From positions 744,001 to 808,000 of the forward strand of contig JARDVN010000001.1 in NCBI GenBank assembly GCA_028994555.1: a stretch of DNA of 64,000 nucleotides, read 5' to 3'. This document shows positions 23,201 to 34,621 of this stretch, piece after piece. The notes beneath the pieces are model-generated. The model ran no database searches. It was not told where the DNA came from and saw only the letters and a list, made by a program, of their open reading frames with translations. The stretch comes from Citrobacter amalonaticus. Its GTDB lineage: Bacteria; Pseudomonadota; Gammaproteobacteria; Enterobacterales; Enterobacteriaceae. Position numbers and translations under genes: made by a program. How positions within the stretch are numbered: position 1 is the first letter of the stretch; each line of letters opens with the position of its first letter.

Positions 23201-24456
23201 TCACTTCCGTCGGCGTGACACTTTTTCACCACCCGTTTCAGTCCGCCTTCACCTTCGGTGTGCAACACCTCCCGGCGGTTCAGGCTGTCGGTGATGGCGA
23301 CGGCATTTTTCTCATACTCATACGAGTAACTCAGCCCGGCCGGATTGTGCTGCTCCACCACACGGCCAGCCGCATCATAGCGGTAGGTGGTCTGCGGCCG
23401 TCCGGTGTACTGGTGCGCCGTCATGCGCCCCGGGTGTTTATCGTCATAAATGAAACCCCGCACCGGCGTATCGCTGCGGTCATACACCGCCGCCAGCTCG
23501 CCGCGCGGGGTGTACGCATAGCGCACCAGCGGTGCAGTGGGAAGATTTTCCGGGTATGCCGGGTCGTGGGTCAGCCACACGGCCTCAAGGCGAATGCCGC
23601 GGTCAGCGCCATAGCCGGAGACCGGCATCGTCTGCGGGTATTCCGGCGCCCTGACGCCGGAAGAGGCCGCCCGTTTACGCGCCGCCTCCGCCCGCTGCGC
23701 CTGTGTGGTCAGCGCCAGCCGGAAGCGACGACCTGCGCCGTCGGTGACAGCCGTGATATTCCCGGCAAATTCCCCGACTGCGTCCCGGTGAAAGGTTTGT
23801 GTGCGCCCGAAACGGTCAGCCAGCCCGGTCAGCACCCGGTACGGCGGCAGCGGGGCGGGCAGCGCCTCATCCGCTCCCGGTACGCGTTCAGGCCAGCCGA
23901 GAATCCACCACGGCCCCTGTGCGCTGCTGGTCGCCAGATAAAGATGCGGACTTAAGCGCAGGTCTTCCGGCAGGGTCAGCCACAACACATGCAGTGCATT
24001 GCTTTCATGCAGTTTCAGCACGCCGCCCCGCGCCAGCCAGAAGCGTTCGCTGCGGCTGAAGGCTGTTTCACCGGGAAACAGCGGCTCGAAGTGAATGCTG
24101 CGCCCGCCGTTGTCGTTGAGGATAAGTTCCTCATCGCGAAGCTGTAAGCGGATATCGAAGGGGGCTTTCCAGCCGGGGCCGAAGATGCTCACCGGAGCAG
24201 GCGTTTTTGTCCGGTAGCTGCTGTAGGTTCTGGAGAGTACAAACGGTAACGGACCGGGCAGGGCGATATCGGTTTCACCGGGCAGGACTTTGGCACCGAG
24301 AAGAGGATTGACCGGCGGGCCATAGGTGACACCGCCAGGGCAGACCGAGCAGGCCACACCTGTTGGCGCGCCAATCATCACGCCCGCCGAGCCCTGGACA
24401 ATGCTACCGCCCGTCTGCGTCATGTCGCCCAGACGCGCCGCTGGTTTTCCGCTCAT
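20289..24456 (-). CDS. Full-length Rhs polymorphic toxin with PAAR-like N-terminus (frameshifted)
   Basis: About 1388 aa after repair. The N-terminus [18 protein letters not shown] with [21 protein letters not shown] is PAAR-like, suggesting type VI secretion-spike delivery. There follow a long array of YD repeats (for example [34 protein letters not shown]), then the core end [20 protein letters not shown] and the [13 protein letters not shown] boundary. The unique tip of about 155 aa ([19 protein letters not shown] to KKSCGQK) is AT-rich against a GC-rich core; its toxic activity is not recognisable to me. The ATG at 24456 has AAGGA seven bases upstream. G6 at 22087-22092 breaks the frame; five restores [19 protein letters not shown]. 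Confidence 0.9.
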
Positions 24457-24584
24457 GCTCAAATCCTTTTAATCAGGTATTGAGCAAGGAGCCTACCGGG
24501 AACAGTTCGTGAGAAAAGTGCAAAAAAAGGCGCTGGGGGGGAATTTTGAGAATATATAAAGATCAGGGGGGATACAATAAATAT

Positions 24585-24608
24585 CCTCCGACATAGCCGG
24601 AGGTTTTT
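24585..24608 (+). terminator. Stray terminator-like hairpin
   Basis: CCTCCG-loop-CGGAGG followed by TTTTT, with no plus-strand gene in front of it; probably a remnant of earlier rearranged DNA. Confidence 0.5.
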
Positions 24609-24694
24609 CGGATGCGCCTATAAGGCTCTGTTACCAGCCGCGCCCTAACAGGCGCATACAATCTGACATTTGCATCAGACTTCGTTACTTACGG

Positions 24695-24759
24695 CCCGGA
24701 AGCGGCGAAAGAAATTATGCGTGAATTGGGGATCGACCCGGAGACGTGGGAATATTGAT
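24695..24759 (+). repeat. 65-bp direct repeat, copy 2 (detached metJ 3' end)
   Basis: Exact copy of 16561-16625, including the metJ codons GSCGAAAG-region through the TGA stop ([19 protein letters not shown]), with no metJ 5' part. It marks the right border of the yiiX-rhs segment. Confidence 0.95.
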
Positions 24760-24784
24760 TGTTAAATCAATCGCTGATGTTTAA

Positions 24785-24811
24785 GAGGCGGGATGATTCC
24801 CGCCTCTTTTT
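24785..24811 (+). terminator. Terminator after the metJ-end copy
   Basis: GAGGCGGG / CCCGCCTC stem with loop ATGATT and a T5 tail. Reads well on the plus strand and could also serve the transporter gene on the minus strand. Confidence 0.85.
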
Positions 24812-24834
24812 GACCCCTTCATGGACTCACAACG

Positions 24835-26259
24835 TTACTTACTAATACCATTGAATTTATTCAGTGTTTCTTCCATTTTGAGCGTTTCTTTACGATTCAA
24901 AGGATAGAAATAAATCAGAATAACCGCTGCCAAAAACAGGCATGTAGCCGGTAAGAGATTCGCCATCGTATAGATATTTTCCTGCACGATGCGGGTTTGC
25001 ATAGCGCCGCCCGTTGATGAGGATTGATAGCCAATGATGGCCAGCATAAAACCGCCAATCGCCCCTGCGCACGCCTGACCAATCTTGCGGGCAAAGAAGT
25101 TCACACCATAAACAGTCCCATCCTCGCGATCGCCTGTGACATACTGGTGATAATCACAAACATCCGTCATAAATGCCCAAATCATGAGGTTGAATAACCC
25201 TGCCCCCAGCGTCGCCAGGAACAGGAATACCAAATAGATTTTCGCGTCAGTAATGTGGACGAAGTACATAATCAGATACATCGCGACCGCAAAGAGTAGC
25301 GCGCCTACGCTGGCCTCTTTCTTACCAAACCGCTTCGTGAGCCAGGATGCCGATGGCGCCAGCAAAACCAGAGAGCCAAAGGTGAAGAGCAATGCAACGG
25401 ACATGGCCTCTTTGTTATGGAAATAGTCATTAAACAGGTAAGTCATATTGGTACCGGAAAGCCCCTGGTTAATCACAATTAGCAGATCCACAACCACTAA
25501 AACAATCAGCGCTTTATTGCGTAACAGCCCTTTCAGCAATTCCGAAACAGGCATGCGCTCTTTTCTCTCCACCCGTACACGTTCCGTCGTTAACTGGCAG
25601 GTCAAAGTTAAAAAAACAAAGCCCAACACAGCACAACCTATAGCGATCCAGAAGAAGTGCTGCCCAGAAATCACCTGGCTTCCATCCACCAGAGTGGTGT
25701 ACATCAGGACTGGAATAAAAAAGCCGGTTGTTCCGCCACCGATGGCTGATCCAACGCTGCGCCAGGTCGAGAGCGACACACGATCTTCTGGATTCGAGCT
25801 AATCGCCGCGGACATAGCGCCATAAGGAATACTCACGGTAGATAACAGTGAACCGTAAATAAAATAGGAGCCGCAGATGTAGATAATTTTCGCTGTATAA
25901 GAAAAATCATGCACAAACGGAAGAAACAGGACAACCGTAATGATACAGAATGGATACTTCATACGGCGTACCCAGGGGTTAAACCGCCCATGTACCGTCA
26001 GCTTAGAGGTATCACACAAGCGACCTACGCCAACATCAACAAACGCATCAAAGAGTTTGGTCACAAAATAGAGTGAGCCGACAATCACGCCGGAAACACC
26101 GAGTACGTTAGTGTAGTAAATCATTAAAAAACTATTTACCAAACCAAGAATAAAACAGGTCCCCAGGTCACCACACAAATAACCAATTTTATCTCTGAAT
26201 CCGAAAGGCCTGACGGCAATATTTTTATTGCTACCGGTCATAGTTCCATCATTGAACAT
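24835..26259 (-). CDS. GPH-family (glycoside-pentoside-hexuronide) sugar symporter
   Basis: 474-aa, twelve-helix MFS permease of the GPH family. RPFGFRDKIGYLCGDLGTC at the N-terminus, FVDVGVGRLCDTSKLTVHGRFNPWV after TM2 and FMTDVCDYHQYVTGDREDGTVY in the second half are family signatures. AGGAG eight bases before the ATG fixes the start. The remnant of a KdgM-type porin gene lies just upstream on the same strand. GPH symporters and KdgM/OmpL porins are found together for oligogalacturonides (TogT/KdgM) and sulfoquinovose (YihO/OmpL). The substrate here cannot be told from sequence alone. Confidence 0.85.
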   Translation of the reverse strand: MFNDGTMTGSNKNIAVRPFGFRDKIGYLCGDLGTCFILGLVNSFLMIYYTNVLGVSGVIVGSLYFVTKLFDAFVDVGVGRLCDTSKLTVHGRFNPWVRRMKYPFCIITVVLFLPFVHDFSYTAKIIYICGSYFIYGSLLSTVSIPYGAMSAAISSNPEDRVSLSTWRSVGSAIGGGTTGFFIPVLMYTTLVDGSQVISGQHFFWIAIGCAVLGFVFLTLTCQLTTERVRVERKERMPVSELLKGLLRNKALIVLVVVDLLIVINQGLSGTNMTYLFNDYFHNKEAMSVALLFTFGSLVLLAPSASWLTKRFGKKEASVGALLFAVAMYLIMYFVHITDAKIYLVFLFLATLGAGLFNLMIWAFMTDVCDYHQYVTGDREDGTVYGVNFFARKIGQACAGAIGGFMLAIIGYQSSSTGGAMQTRIVQENIYTMANLLPATCLFLAAVILIYFYPLNRKETLKMEETLNKFNGISK

Positions 26260-26348
26260 GATGTCAACTCCTAAGACATATTATTCACGAAAATTATGCC
26301 TACATTTTCATGATCCGCATAATAAACCGATACAAAAAGCATTAACGA

Positions 26349-26522
26349 TCAGAAGTTATAACCAATACCAACACGGTAACGCGTCTGGCGATCGTCCGTG
26401 GTTGTCGTGTTATAGCCTGAGGAGACATTACCCGCCTCAACAAAAGGAACCCAGGAACCTATTTTATAAGCGATGCGGAAGTTATATTCATAATCTTCTT
26501 TTTTTGTTATTATACAAATCTT
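26349..26522 (-). pseudogene. KdgM/OmpL-type porin, 3' fragment (cut by IS1)
   Basis: Encodes the end of a KdgM-family beta-barrel porin: EDYEYNFRIAYKIGSWVPFV, then DDRQTRYRVGIGYNF with the terminal aromatic residue required for outer-membrane assembly. The reading frame enters straight from IS1 sequence. The 5' fragment lies on the other side of IS1, and the middle of the gene is missing. Confidence 0.85.
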
Positions 26523-26577
26523 GGTGATGCTGCCAACTTACTGATTTAGTGTATGATGGTGTTTTTGAGGTGCTCCA

Positions 26578-26853
26578 GTGGCTTCTGTTTCTATCAGCTG
26601 TCCCTCCTGTTCAGCTACTGACGGGGTGGTGCGTAACGGCAAAAGCACCGCCGGACATCAGCGCTATCTCTGCTCTCACTGCCGTAAAACATGGCAACTG
26701 CAGTTCACTTACACCGCTTCTCAACCCGGTACGCACCAGAAAATCATTGATATGGCCATGAATGGCGTTGGATGCCGGGCAACTGCCCGCATTATGGGCG
26801 TTGGCCTCAACACGATTTTACGTCACTTAAAAAACTCAGGCCGCAGTCGGTAA
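26578..26853 (+). CDS. insA: IS1 InsA, DNA-binding protein
   Basis: 91-aa zinc-finger/HTH protein of IS1 ([28 protein letters not shown]). Binds IS1 ends and represses its promoter. Near its end the A6C slip site (26829-26835) allows the -1 ribosomal frameshift that fuses it to InsB as transposase. Confidence 0.96.
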
Positions 26854-27275
26854 CCTCGCGCATACAGCCGGGCAGTGACGTCATCGTCTGCGCGGAAATG
26901 GACGAACAGTGGGGCTATGTCGGGGCTAAATCGCGCCAGCGCTGGCTGTTTTACGCGTATGACAGGCTCCGGAAGACGGTTGTTGCGCACGTATTCGGTG
27001 AACGCACTATGGCGACGCTGGGGCGTCTTATGAGCCTGCTGTCACCCTTTGACGTGGTGATATGGATGACGGATGGCTGGCCGCTGTATGAATCCCGCCT
27101 GAAGGGAAAGCTGCACGTAATCAGCAAGCGATATACGCAGCGAATTGAGCGGCATAACCTGAATCTGAGGCAGCACCTGGCACGGCTGGGACGGAAGTCG
27201 CTGTCGTTCTCAAAATCGGTGGAGCTGCATGACAAAGTCATCGGGCATTATCTGAACATAAAACACTATCAATAA
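26772..27275 (+). CDS. insB: IS1 InsB, transposase catalytic part
   Basis: 167-aa reading frame overlapping insA; expressed as the InsAB' fusion by frameshifting at AAAAAAC. Contains the DDE-type catalytic region ([32 protein letters not shown]). Complete, so the element could be active. Confidence 0.95.
26829..26835 (+). promoter_or_regulatory. IS1 programmed -1 frameshift site
   Basis: AAAAAAC heptamer in the insA-insB overlap, the known slippery site for making the InsAB' transposase. Confidence 0.9.
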
Positions 27276-27290
27276 GTTGGAGTCATTACC

Positions 27291-27374
27291 ATATTCATGA
27301 CGATAATCTACATAGCCCGCATGAGCGGACCAGGAGAATAATGAAACAAGTAATAATGCGTATCCACGCTTCAT
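27291..27374 (-). pseudogene. KdgM/OmpL-type porin, 5' fragment (cut by IS1)
   Basis: First 28 codons of the porin: signal peptide MKRGYALLLVSLFSWSAHA followed by the family's first strand GYVDYRHEYG, then IS1. AGAGGG precedes the ATG at 27374. With the 3' fragment it shows a porin gene that lost most of its middle. Confidence 0.85.
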
Positions 27375-27682
27375 AGCAATCCCTCTTAAATAAAAGATCA
27401 ATAAGTGTGATTTTATTCGCATCACCAAAAAGAAATTTCCGTGATGACAACAAAGTCTAGGAATAATGTTAAATCACAATCCGGAGTTTATTTAAGCGAG
27501 AGGACCAAAACCTTTTTTAATTTTGCCAACATCGAAAACTCATGGCAATAAAATAAAGAAACGAGAGACATACATCAACAACAGAAACAATTTATCTAGA
27601 AAATAAAAACATTATTTCATTTTGACTTTAATTTATTTATTCAGGATATAAATGAGAGAAAGAAAATGATAAAATTCAGATA
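27375..27682. other. AT-rich intergenic region upstream of the porin remnant
   Basis: About 300 bp between the porin start and the rpmE terminator. Very AT-rich with no credible gene. It presumably carries the porin promoter; I see no identifiable operator. Confidence 0.5.
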
Positions 27683-27713
27683 CAAAAAAAGCGCCAGTCG
27701 GCGCTTTTTTTTG
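27683..27713 (-). terminator. Terminator after rpmE
   Basis: AAAAAAAGCGCC-AGTC-GGCGCTTTTTTT: strong stem flanked by A and T tracts, able to act in both directions. Confidence 0.92.
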
Positions 27714-27724
27714 ACAGCTGAAAC

Positions 27725-27946
<222 letters not shown>

Positions 27947-28011
27947 TCAGTTTAAGGCCGCGTCGCTCTTCCAGCCCTAACGCCAGACACCACGCGATGT
28001 TGATAGTATAG

Positions 28012-30340
<2,329 letters not shown>

Positions 30341-30498
30341 CCCCCCTCACGATGCGAGGCGGATCGTAAAATTCAACACCCATCACACTTTTTATGAAAA
30401 TTCTGTAACCGTTTCCATTCGCTATCTGATAAAAATGTTTTCGATGTGAATTTAAACAGGGATTGTGCTGCGCCGGATTTCCCAGGCGAGGAGAAAGA

Positions 30499-31524
30499 GT
30501 GAAACCGAATAAGCAGGTTGCTGCCGCTACAATGAAAGATGTTGCCATGAAGGCGAAAGTCTCAACGGCAACCGTGTCCCGCGCGCTAATGAACCCGGAT
30601 AAAGTCTCTCAGTCCACCCGAAACCGGGTTGAACAGGCAGCTGTAGAGGTGGGGTATTTACCGCAGGCGGCGGGGCGCAACGTTAAACGTAATGAATCGC
30701 GAACCATCCTGGTGATTGTCCCGGATATTTGCGATCCCTTCTTTAGCGAACTGATCCGTGGGATCGAGGTCACTGCCGCCAGTCATGGCTATCTGGTACT
30801 GATCGGCGATTGCGCGCACCAGAATCAGCAGGAAAAGACGTTTGTTAATCTGATCATCACCAAGCAAATTGATGGCATGTTGCTGCTGGGCTCTCGTCTG
30901 CCGTTTGACGCCAGTATTGAAGAACAGCGCAATCTGCCACCAATGGTGATGGCGAACGAATTTGCGCCGGAACTGGAGCTGCCCACCGTCCATATCGATA
31001 ACCTGACCGCCGCCTTCAATGCCGTGAACTATCTGCATGAGCTGGGGCATCAGCGCATCGGTTGTATCGCCGGGCCAGAAGAGATGCCGCTGTGTCATTA
31101 CCGCCTGCAGGGATATGTGCAGGCGCTGCGTCGTTGTGGTGTGGCGGTGGATCCGCACTATATCGCTCGCGGAGATTTTACTTACGAGGCGGGTGGCAAT
31201 GCGCTCAGACAGTTGTTTGAACTGCCACAACCGCCGACAGCCGTATTCTGTCACAGTGATGTTATGGCGCTCGGCGCGCTGTCATGGGCGAAACGCCAGG
31301 GCATAAAAGTCCCGCAAGATTTGTCGATCATTGGATTCGATAACATCGCGCTGGCAGAATTCTGTGATCCGCCGCTGACTACCGTTGCACAACCGCGCTT
31401 TGAAATTGGTCGTGAAGCGATGCTGTTACTGCTTGACCAGATTCAGGGGCAGAATGTCAACAGCGGCTCGCGTTTAATGGATTGTGAGTTAATCCTTCGG
31501 GGTACGACGCGCGCCTTAACGTAA
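30499..31524 (+). CDS. cytR: CytR, LacI-family repressor of nucleoside catabolism
   Basis: 341-aa repressor acting with CRP at nucleoside uptake and catabolism promoters; cytidine is the inducer. The LacI-type HTH ATMKDVAMKAKVSTATVSRA is near the N-terminus, followed by a periplasmic-binding-like effector domain. A GTG start at 30499 with AGGCGAGGAG upstream gives the E. coli length; an in-frame start further up at 30463 would only add a non-conserved leader. Confidence 0.96.
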   Translation: MKPNKQVAAATMKDVAMKAKVSTATVSRALMNPDKVSQSTRNRVEQAAVEVGYLPQAAGRNVKRNESRTILVIVPDICDPFFSELIRGIEVTAASHGYLVLIGDCAHQNQQEKTFVNLIITKQIDGMLLLGSRLPFDASIEEQRNLPPMVMANEFAPELELPTVHIDNLTAAFNAVNYLHELGHQRIGCIAGPEEMPLCHYRLQGYVQALRRCGVAVDPHYIARGDFTYEAGGNALRQLFELPQPPTAVFCHSDVMALGALSWAKRQGIKVPQDLSIIGFDNIALAEFCDPPLTTVAQPRFEIGREAMLLLLDQIQGQNVNSGSRLMDCELILRGTTRALT

Positions 31525-31551
31525 ACCTTTCAGACACCGTGTCTGGTCAAA

Positions 31552-31579
31552 GGCCCGCCGCTTAAGTAACATGGCGGGC
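31552..31579 (+). terminator. Hairpin between cytR and ftsN
   Basis: GCCCGCC and GGCGGGC arms separated by a 14-base loop; no clear T tract, so termination is only likely. Confidence 0.5.
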
Positions 31580-31609
31580 TGACGAACGAATCAATACAGC
31601 GAAACGATA

Positions 31610-32591
31610 GTGGCACAACGAGATTATGTACGTCGCGGCCAACCGGCACCTTCGCGGCGCAAAAAGAGCACCTCACGGAAAAAGCAACGCAACACGTCTG
31701 CGGTATCGCCCGCAATGGTCGCCATTGCCGCCGCCGTCCTTGTGGCCTTTATCGGCGGTCTGTACTTCATTACGCATCATAAGAAAGAAGAATCTGAAAC
31801 GTTGCAGGGTCAGAAGGTGACCGGCAACGGGCTGCCGCCAAAACCGGAAGAGCGCTGGCGCTATATTAAAGAGCTGGAAAGCCGCCAGCCTGGCGTACGT
31901 GCGCCGACAGAGCCGTCTGCGGGTGGTGAAGTGATGAAGCCAGACCAACTGACCAACGAACAGCGTCAGTTGCTTGCGCAAATGCAGGCCGATATGCGCC
32001 AGCAACCTACGCAACTCAACGAAGTGCCGTGGAACGAGCAGACGCCTGCGCAGCGTCAGCAAACGTTGCAGCGTCAGGCTCAGCAACGTCAGGCTGAGCA
32101 GCAGCAACAACAGCAGTGGAGCAACACGCAGCCGGTACAACAGCCACGCACGCCGCCGCAGACGCAAACGCGTACCGCGCAAACTGCGCCGGTGCAGCAG
32201 ACGCCGAAACAAACACCGCAGAAACCTGCGACAACGTCTCAGCCGTATCAGGATCTGCTGCAGACTCCGGCGCACACCACGGCGTCTCAGCCAAAAACGC
32301 AGCAGGCCGCTCCGGTTGAGCGCGTGCCAGAAGCGCCGAAGCCAACCGCGGAGAAGAAAGACGAACGTCGCTGGATGGTTCAGTGCGGATCGTTTAAAGG
32401 CGCAGAGCAGGCTGAAACCGTGCGCGCACAACTTGCTTTCGAAGGCTTTGACTCCAAAATCACCACCAATAATGGCTGGAATCGCGTGGTCATCGGGCCG
32501 GTGAAAGGGAAAGAGAATGCCGACAGCACCATTAGCCGTCTGAAGATGGCAGGTCACACAAACTGTATTCGACTCGCCTCCGGGGGGTTGA
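31610..32591 (+). CDS. ftsN: FtsN, essential cell-division protein (stop obscured by frameshift)
   Basis: 326-aa bitopic inner-membrane protein that triggers septal peptidoglycan synthesis. Order: cytoplasmic RDYVRRGQPAPSRRKK (FtsA contact), a membrane segment around residues 34-54 (MVAIAAAVLVAFIGGLYFIT), the essential WRYIKELESRQPG helix, a long Gln-rich linker, and a C-terminal SPOR domain (WMVQCGSFKGAEQAET to MAGHTNCIRLASGG). GTG start at 31610. A run of six G at 32582-32587 reads through the TGA; five gives the normal end ASGG. Confidence 0.95.
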
Positions 32592-32599
32592 AACCCCCC
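32582..32599. repeat. Perfect inverted repeat over the ftsN stop codon
   Basis: GGGGGGTT-GA-AACCCCCC, eight-base arms with a two-base loop, sits on the stop codon of ftsN. It could slow ribosomes or protect the 3' end; it also explains why this spot is prone to sequencing error. Confidence 0.6.
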
Positions 32600-32627
32600 A
32601 AAATCCCCCCCATCTATACTTGCATTA

Positions 32628-32656
32628 CGCCCCGCACACCGTGCGGGGCTTGTATT
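32628..32656 (+). terminator. Terminator between ftsN and hslV
   Basis: GCCCCGCAC / GTGCGGGGC stem followed by TTGTATT. Confidence 0.8.
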
Positions 32657-32683
32657 CTGCATTTGTAACCAAGGGGTCTGCTC

Positions 32684-33214
32684 GTGACAACAATAGTAAG
32701 CGTACGCCGTAACGGCCAGGTGGTTATCGCCGGTGATGGTCAGGCCACACTGGGCAACACCGTCATGAAAGGCAACGTGAAGAAAGTGCGCCGTCTGTAC
32801 AACGACAAAGTCATTGCGGGCTTTGCGGGCGGTACGGCGGATGCATTCACGCTGTTTGAACTGTTTGAGCGCAAGCTGGAAATGCATCAGGGACACCTGG
32901 TCAAAGCCGCCGTGGAGCTGGCGAAAGACTGGCGTACCGATCGTATGCTGCGCAAACTCGAGGCGCTGTTAGCCGTCGCGGATGAAAACGCCTCCCTCAT
33001 CATCACCGGTAACGGTGACGTCGTGCAGCCGGAAAACGATCTGATTGCCATCGGCTCCGGCGGTCCCTACGCCCAGGCTGCGGCCCGCGCTCTGCTGGAA
33101 AACACCGAGCTCGGCGCTCGCGAAATAGCTGAAAAAGCGTTGGATATTGCAGGTGATATCTGCATTTACACCAACCATTTCCATACCATTGAAGAATTAC
33201 CCTCTAAAGCGTAA
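32684..33214 (+). CDS. hslV: HslV, peptidase subunit of the HslUV protease
   Basis: 176-aa threonine peptidase forming the proteolytic double hexamer. Removal of the initiator exposes Thr in [30 protein letters not shown] and [19 protein letters not shown] match the family. GTG start at 32684. hslU begins nine bases downstream; the pair is a heat-shock operon in relatives. Confidence 0.97.
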   Translation: MTTIVSVRRNGQVVIAGDGQATLGNTVMKGNVKKVRRLYNDKVIAGFAGGTADAFTLFELFERKLEMHQGHLVKAAVELAKDWRTDRMLRKLEALLAVADENASLIITGNGDVVQPENDLIAIGSGGPYAQAAARALLENTELGAREIAEKALDIAGDICIYTNHFHTIEELPSKA

Positions 33215-33223
33215 GGATCTCCC

Positions 33224-34555
33224 ATGTCTGAAATGACCCCACGCGAAATTGTCAGCGAACTGAATAAGCACATCATCGGCCAGGATAACGCCAAGCGTTC
33301 CGTGGCGATTGCACTGCGTAACCGCTGGCGCCGCATGCAGCTCGACGAAGAGCTGCGCCATGAAGTCACACCGAAAAACATTCTGATGATAGGCCCCACC
33401 GGCGTCGGTAAAACCGAAATCGCCCGTCGTCTGGCAAAGCTTGCCAACGCGCCGTTCATCAAAGTCGAAGCGACCAAATTCACCGAAGTGGGTTATGTCG
33501 GTAAAGAAGTGGATTCCATCATCCGCGATCTGACCGATGCCGCGATCAAAATGGTTCGCGTCCAGGCGATCGAGAAAAATCGTTATCGTGCAGAAGAGAT
33601 GGCGGAAGAGCGCATTCTTGATGTGCTGATCCCACCGGCTAAAAATAACTGGGGCCAGGCGGAGCAGCAGTCTGAGCCGTCCGCTGCGCGTCAGGCATTC
33701 CGTAAAAAGCTACGCGAAGGCCAGCTCGACGATAAAGAAATCGAGATCGATCTTGCCGCCGCACCGATGGGCGTTGAAATCATGGCGCCTCCGGGAATGG
33801 AAGAGATGACCAGCCAGCTTCAGTCCATGTTCCAGAACCTGGGCGGACAGAAGCAGAAAGCGCGTAAGCTGAAAATCAAAGACGCGATGAAGCTGCTGAT
33901 TGAAGAAGAAGCGGCCAAGCTGGTGAATCCGGAAGAGCTGAAGCAGGAAGCCATCGACGCCGTTGAGCAGCACGGGATCGTGTTTATCGACGAAATCGAC
34001 AAAATCTGTAAGCGTGGCGAATCCTCTGGCCCGGACGTGTCCCGTGAAGGCGTACAGCGCGATCTGCTGCCGCTGGTTGAAGGCTGCACCGTCTCCACCA
34101 AGCACGGTATGGTCAAAACCGATCACATTCTGTTTATTGCCTCTGGCGCATTCCAGGTGGCGAAGCCGTCTGACCTGATCCCGGAACTGCAGGGTCGTTT
34201 GCCAATTCGTGTCGAGTTGCAGGCGCTGACCACCAGCGACTTCGAACGCATCCTGACGGAACCTAACGCCTCTGTCACCGTGCAGTACAAAGCGCTGATG
34301 GCGACCGAAGGCGTCAACATTGAGTTTACGGAATCCGGCATCAAGAAAATTGCTGAAGCGGCATGGCAGGTTAACGAGACCACCGAAAACATCGGGGCTC
34401 GTCGTTTGCACACCGTTCTCGAGCGTCTGATGGAAGATATTTCCTATGATGCGAGCGATTTGAACGGTCAAAGCATAACAATTGATGCAGATTATGTGAG
34501 CAAACATCTGGATGCGCTGGTCGCAGATGAAGATCTGAGCCGTTTTATCCTATAA
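33224..34555 (+). CDS. hslU: HslU, ATPase subunit of the HslUV protease
   Basis: 443-aa AAA+ unfoldase that feeds proteins to HslV. Walker A GPTGVGKT at residues 57-64, Walker [13 protein letters not shown], and sensor region [13 protein letters not shown]; the I domain lies between. The C-terminal FIL that docks into HslV is present. Intact frame. Confidence 0.98.
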   Translation: MSEMTPREIVSELNKHIIGQDNAKRSVAIALRNRWRRMQLDEELRHEVTPKNILMIGPTGVGKTEIARRLAKLANAPFIKVEATKFTEVGYVGKEVDSIIRDLTDAAIKMVRVQAIEKNRYRAEEMAEERILDVLIPPAKNNWGQAEQQSEPSAARQAFRKKLREGQLDDKEIEIDLAAAPMGVEIMAPPGMEEMTSQLQSMFQNLGGQKQKARKLKIKDAMKLLIEEEAAKLVNPEELKQEAIDAVEQHGIVFIDEIDKICKRGESSGPDVSREGVQRDLLPLVEGCTVSTKHGMVKTDHILFIASGAFQVAKPSDLIPELQGRLPIRVELQALTTSDFERILTEPNASVTVQYKALMATEGVNIEFTESGIKKIAEAAWQVNETTENIGARRLHTVLERLMEDISYDASDLNGQSITIDADYVSKHLDALVADEDLSRFIL

Positions 34556-34584
34556 TCGCGTTCACTGCATTTTCATCATTGTTG

Positions 34585-34609
34585 ATGGGGCTGAAAGGCC
34601 CCATTTTTA
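34585..34609 (+). terminator. Terminator between hslU and menA
   Basis: ATGGGGC-TGAAAG-GCCCCAT stem and a T5 tract. Confidence 0.85.
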
Positions 34610-34621
34610 TTGGCGCTAAAT

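Larger units (their letters stand above)
24457..24834. other. Non-coding junction upstream of rhs
   Basis: A 378-bp stretch without a gene. It holds the rhs upstream region, a CCTCCG/CGGAGG hairpin with a five-T tract (24585-24608, plus strand), the metJ 3'-end copy, and a second strong terminator. Confidence 0.7.
26523..27290 (+). mobile_element. IS1 (complete, 768 bp)
   Basis: Ends GGTGATGCTGCCAACTTACT and ...AGTTGGAGTCATTACC are the IS1 terminal inverted repeats, and the length is exactly 768 bp. It carries insA and insB. The flanking 9-mers (ACAAATCTT and ATATTCATG) do not match, so there is no target-site duplication; an adjacent deletion followed insertion. Confidence 0.97.

Noticed and set aside
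16561..24759. Prophage or integrative element between the metJ repeats
   Set aside because: No integrase, recombinase, phage structural or conjugation gene is visible between the repeats; only yiiX, Sel1 and rhs material.
31673..32896. 407-aa minus-strand open frame across ftsN
   Set aside because: It is the antisense shadow of the Gln-rich ftsN linker and hslV start; low-complexity Arg/Leu composition and no start context.
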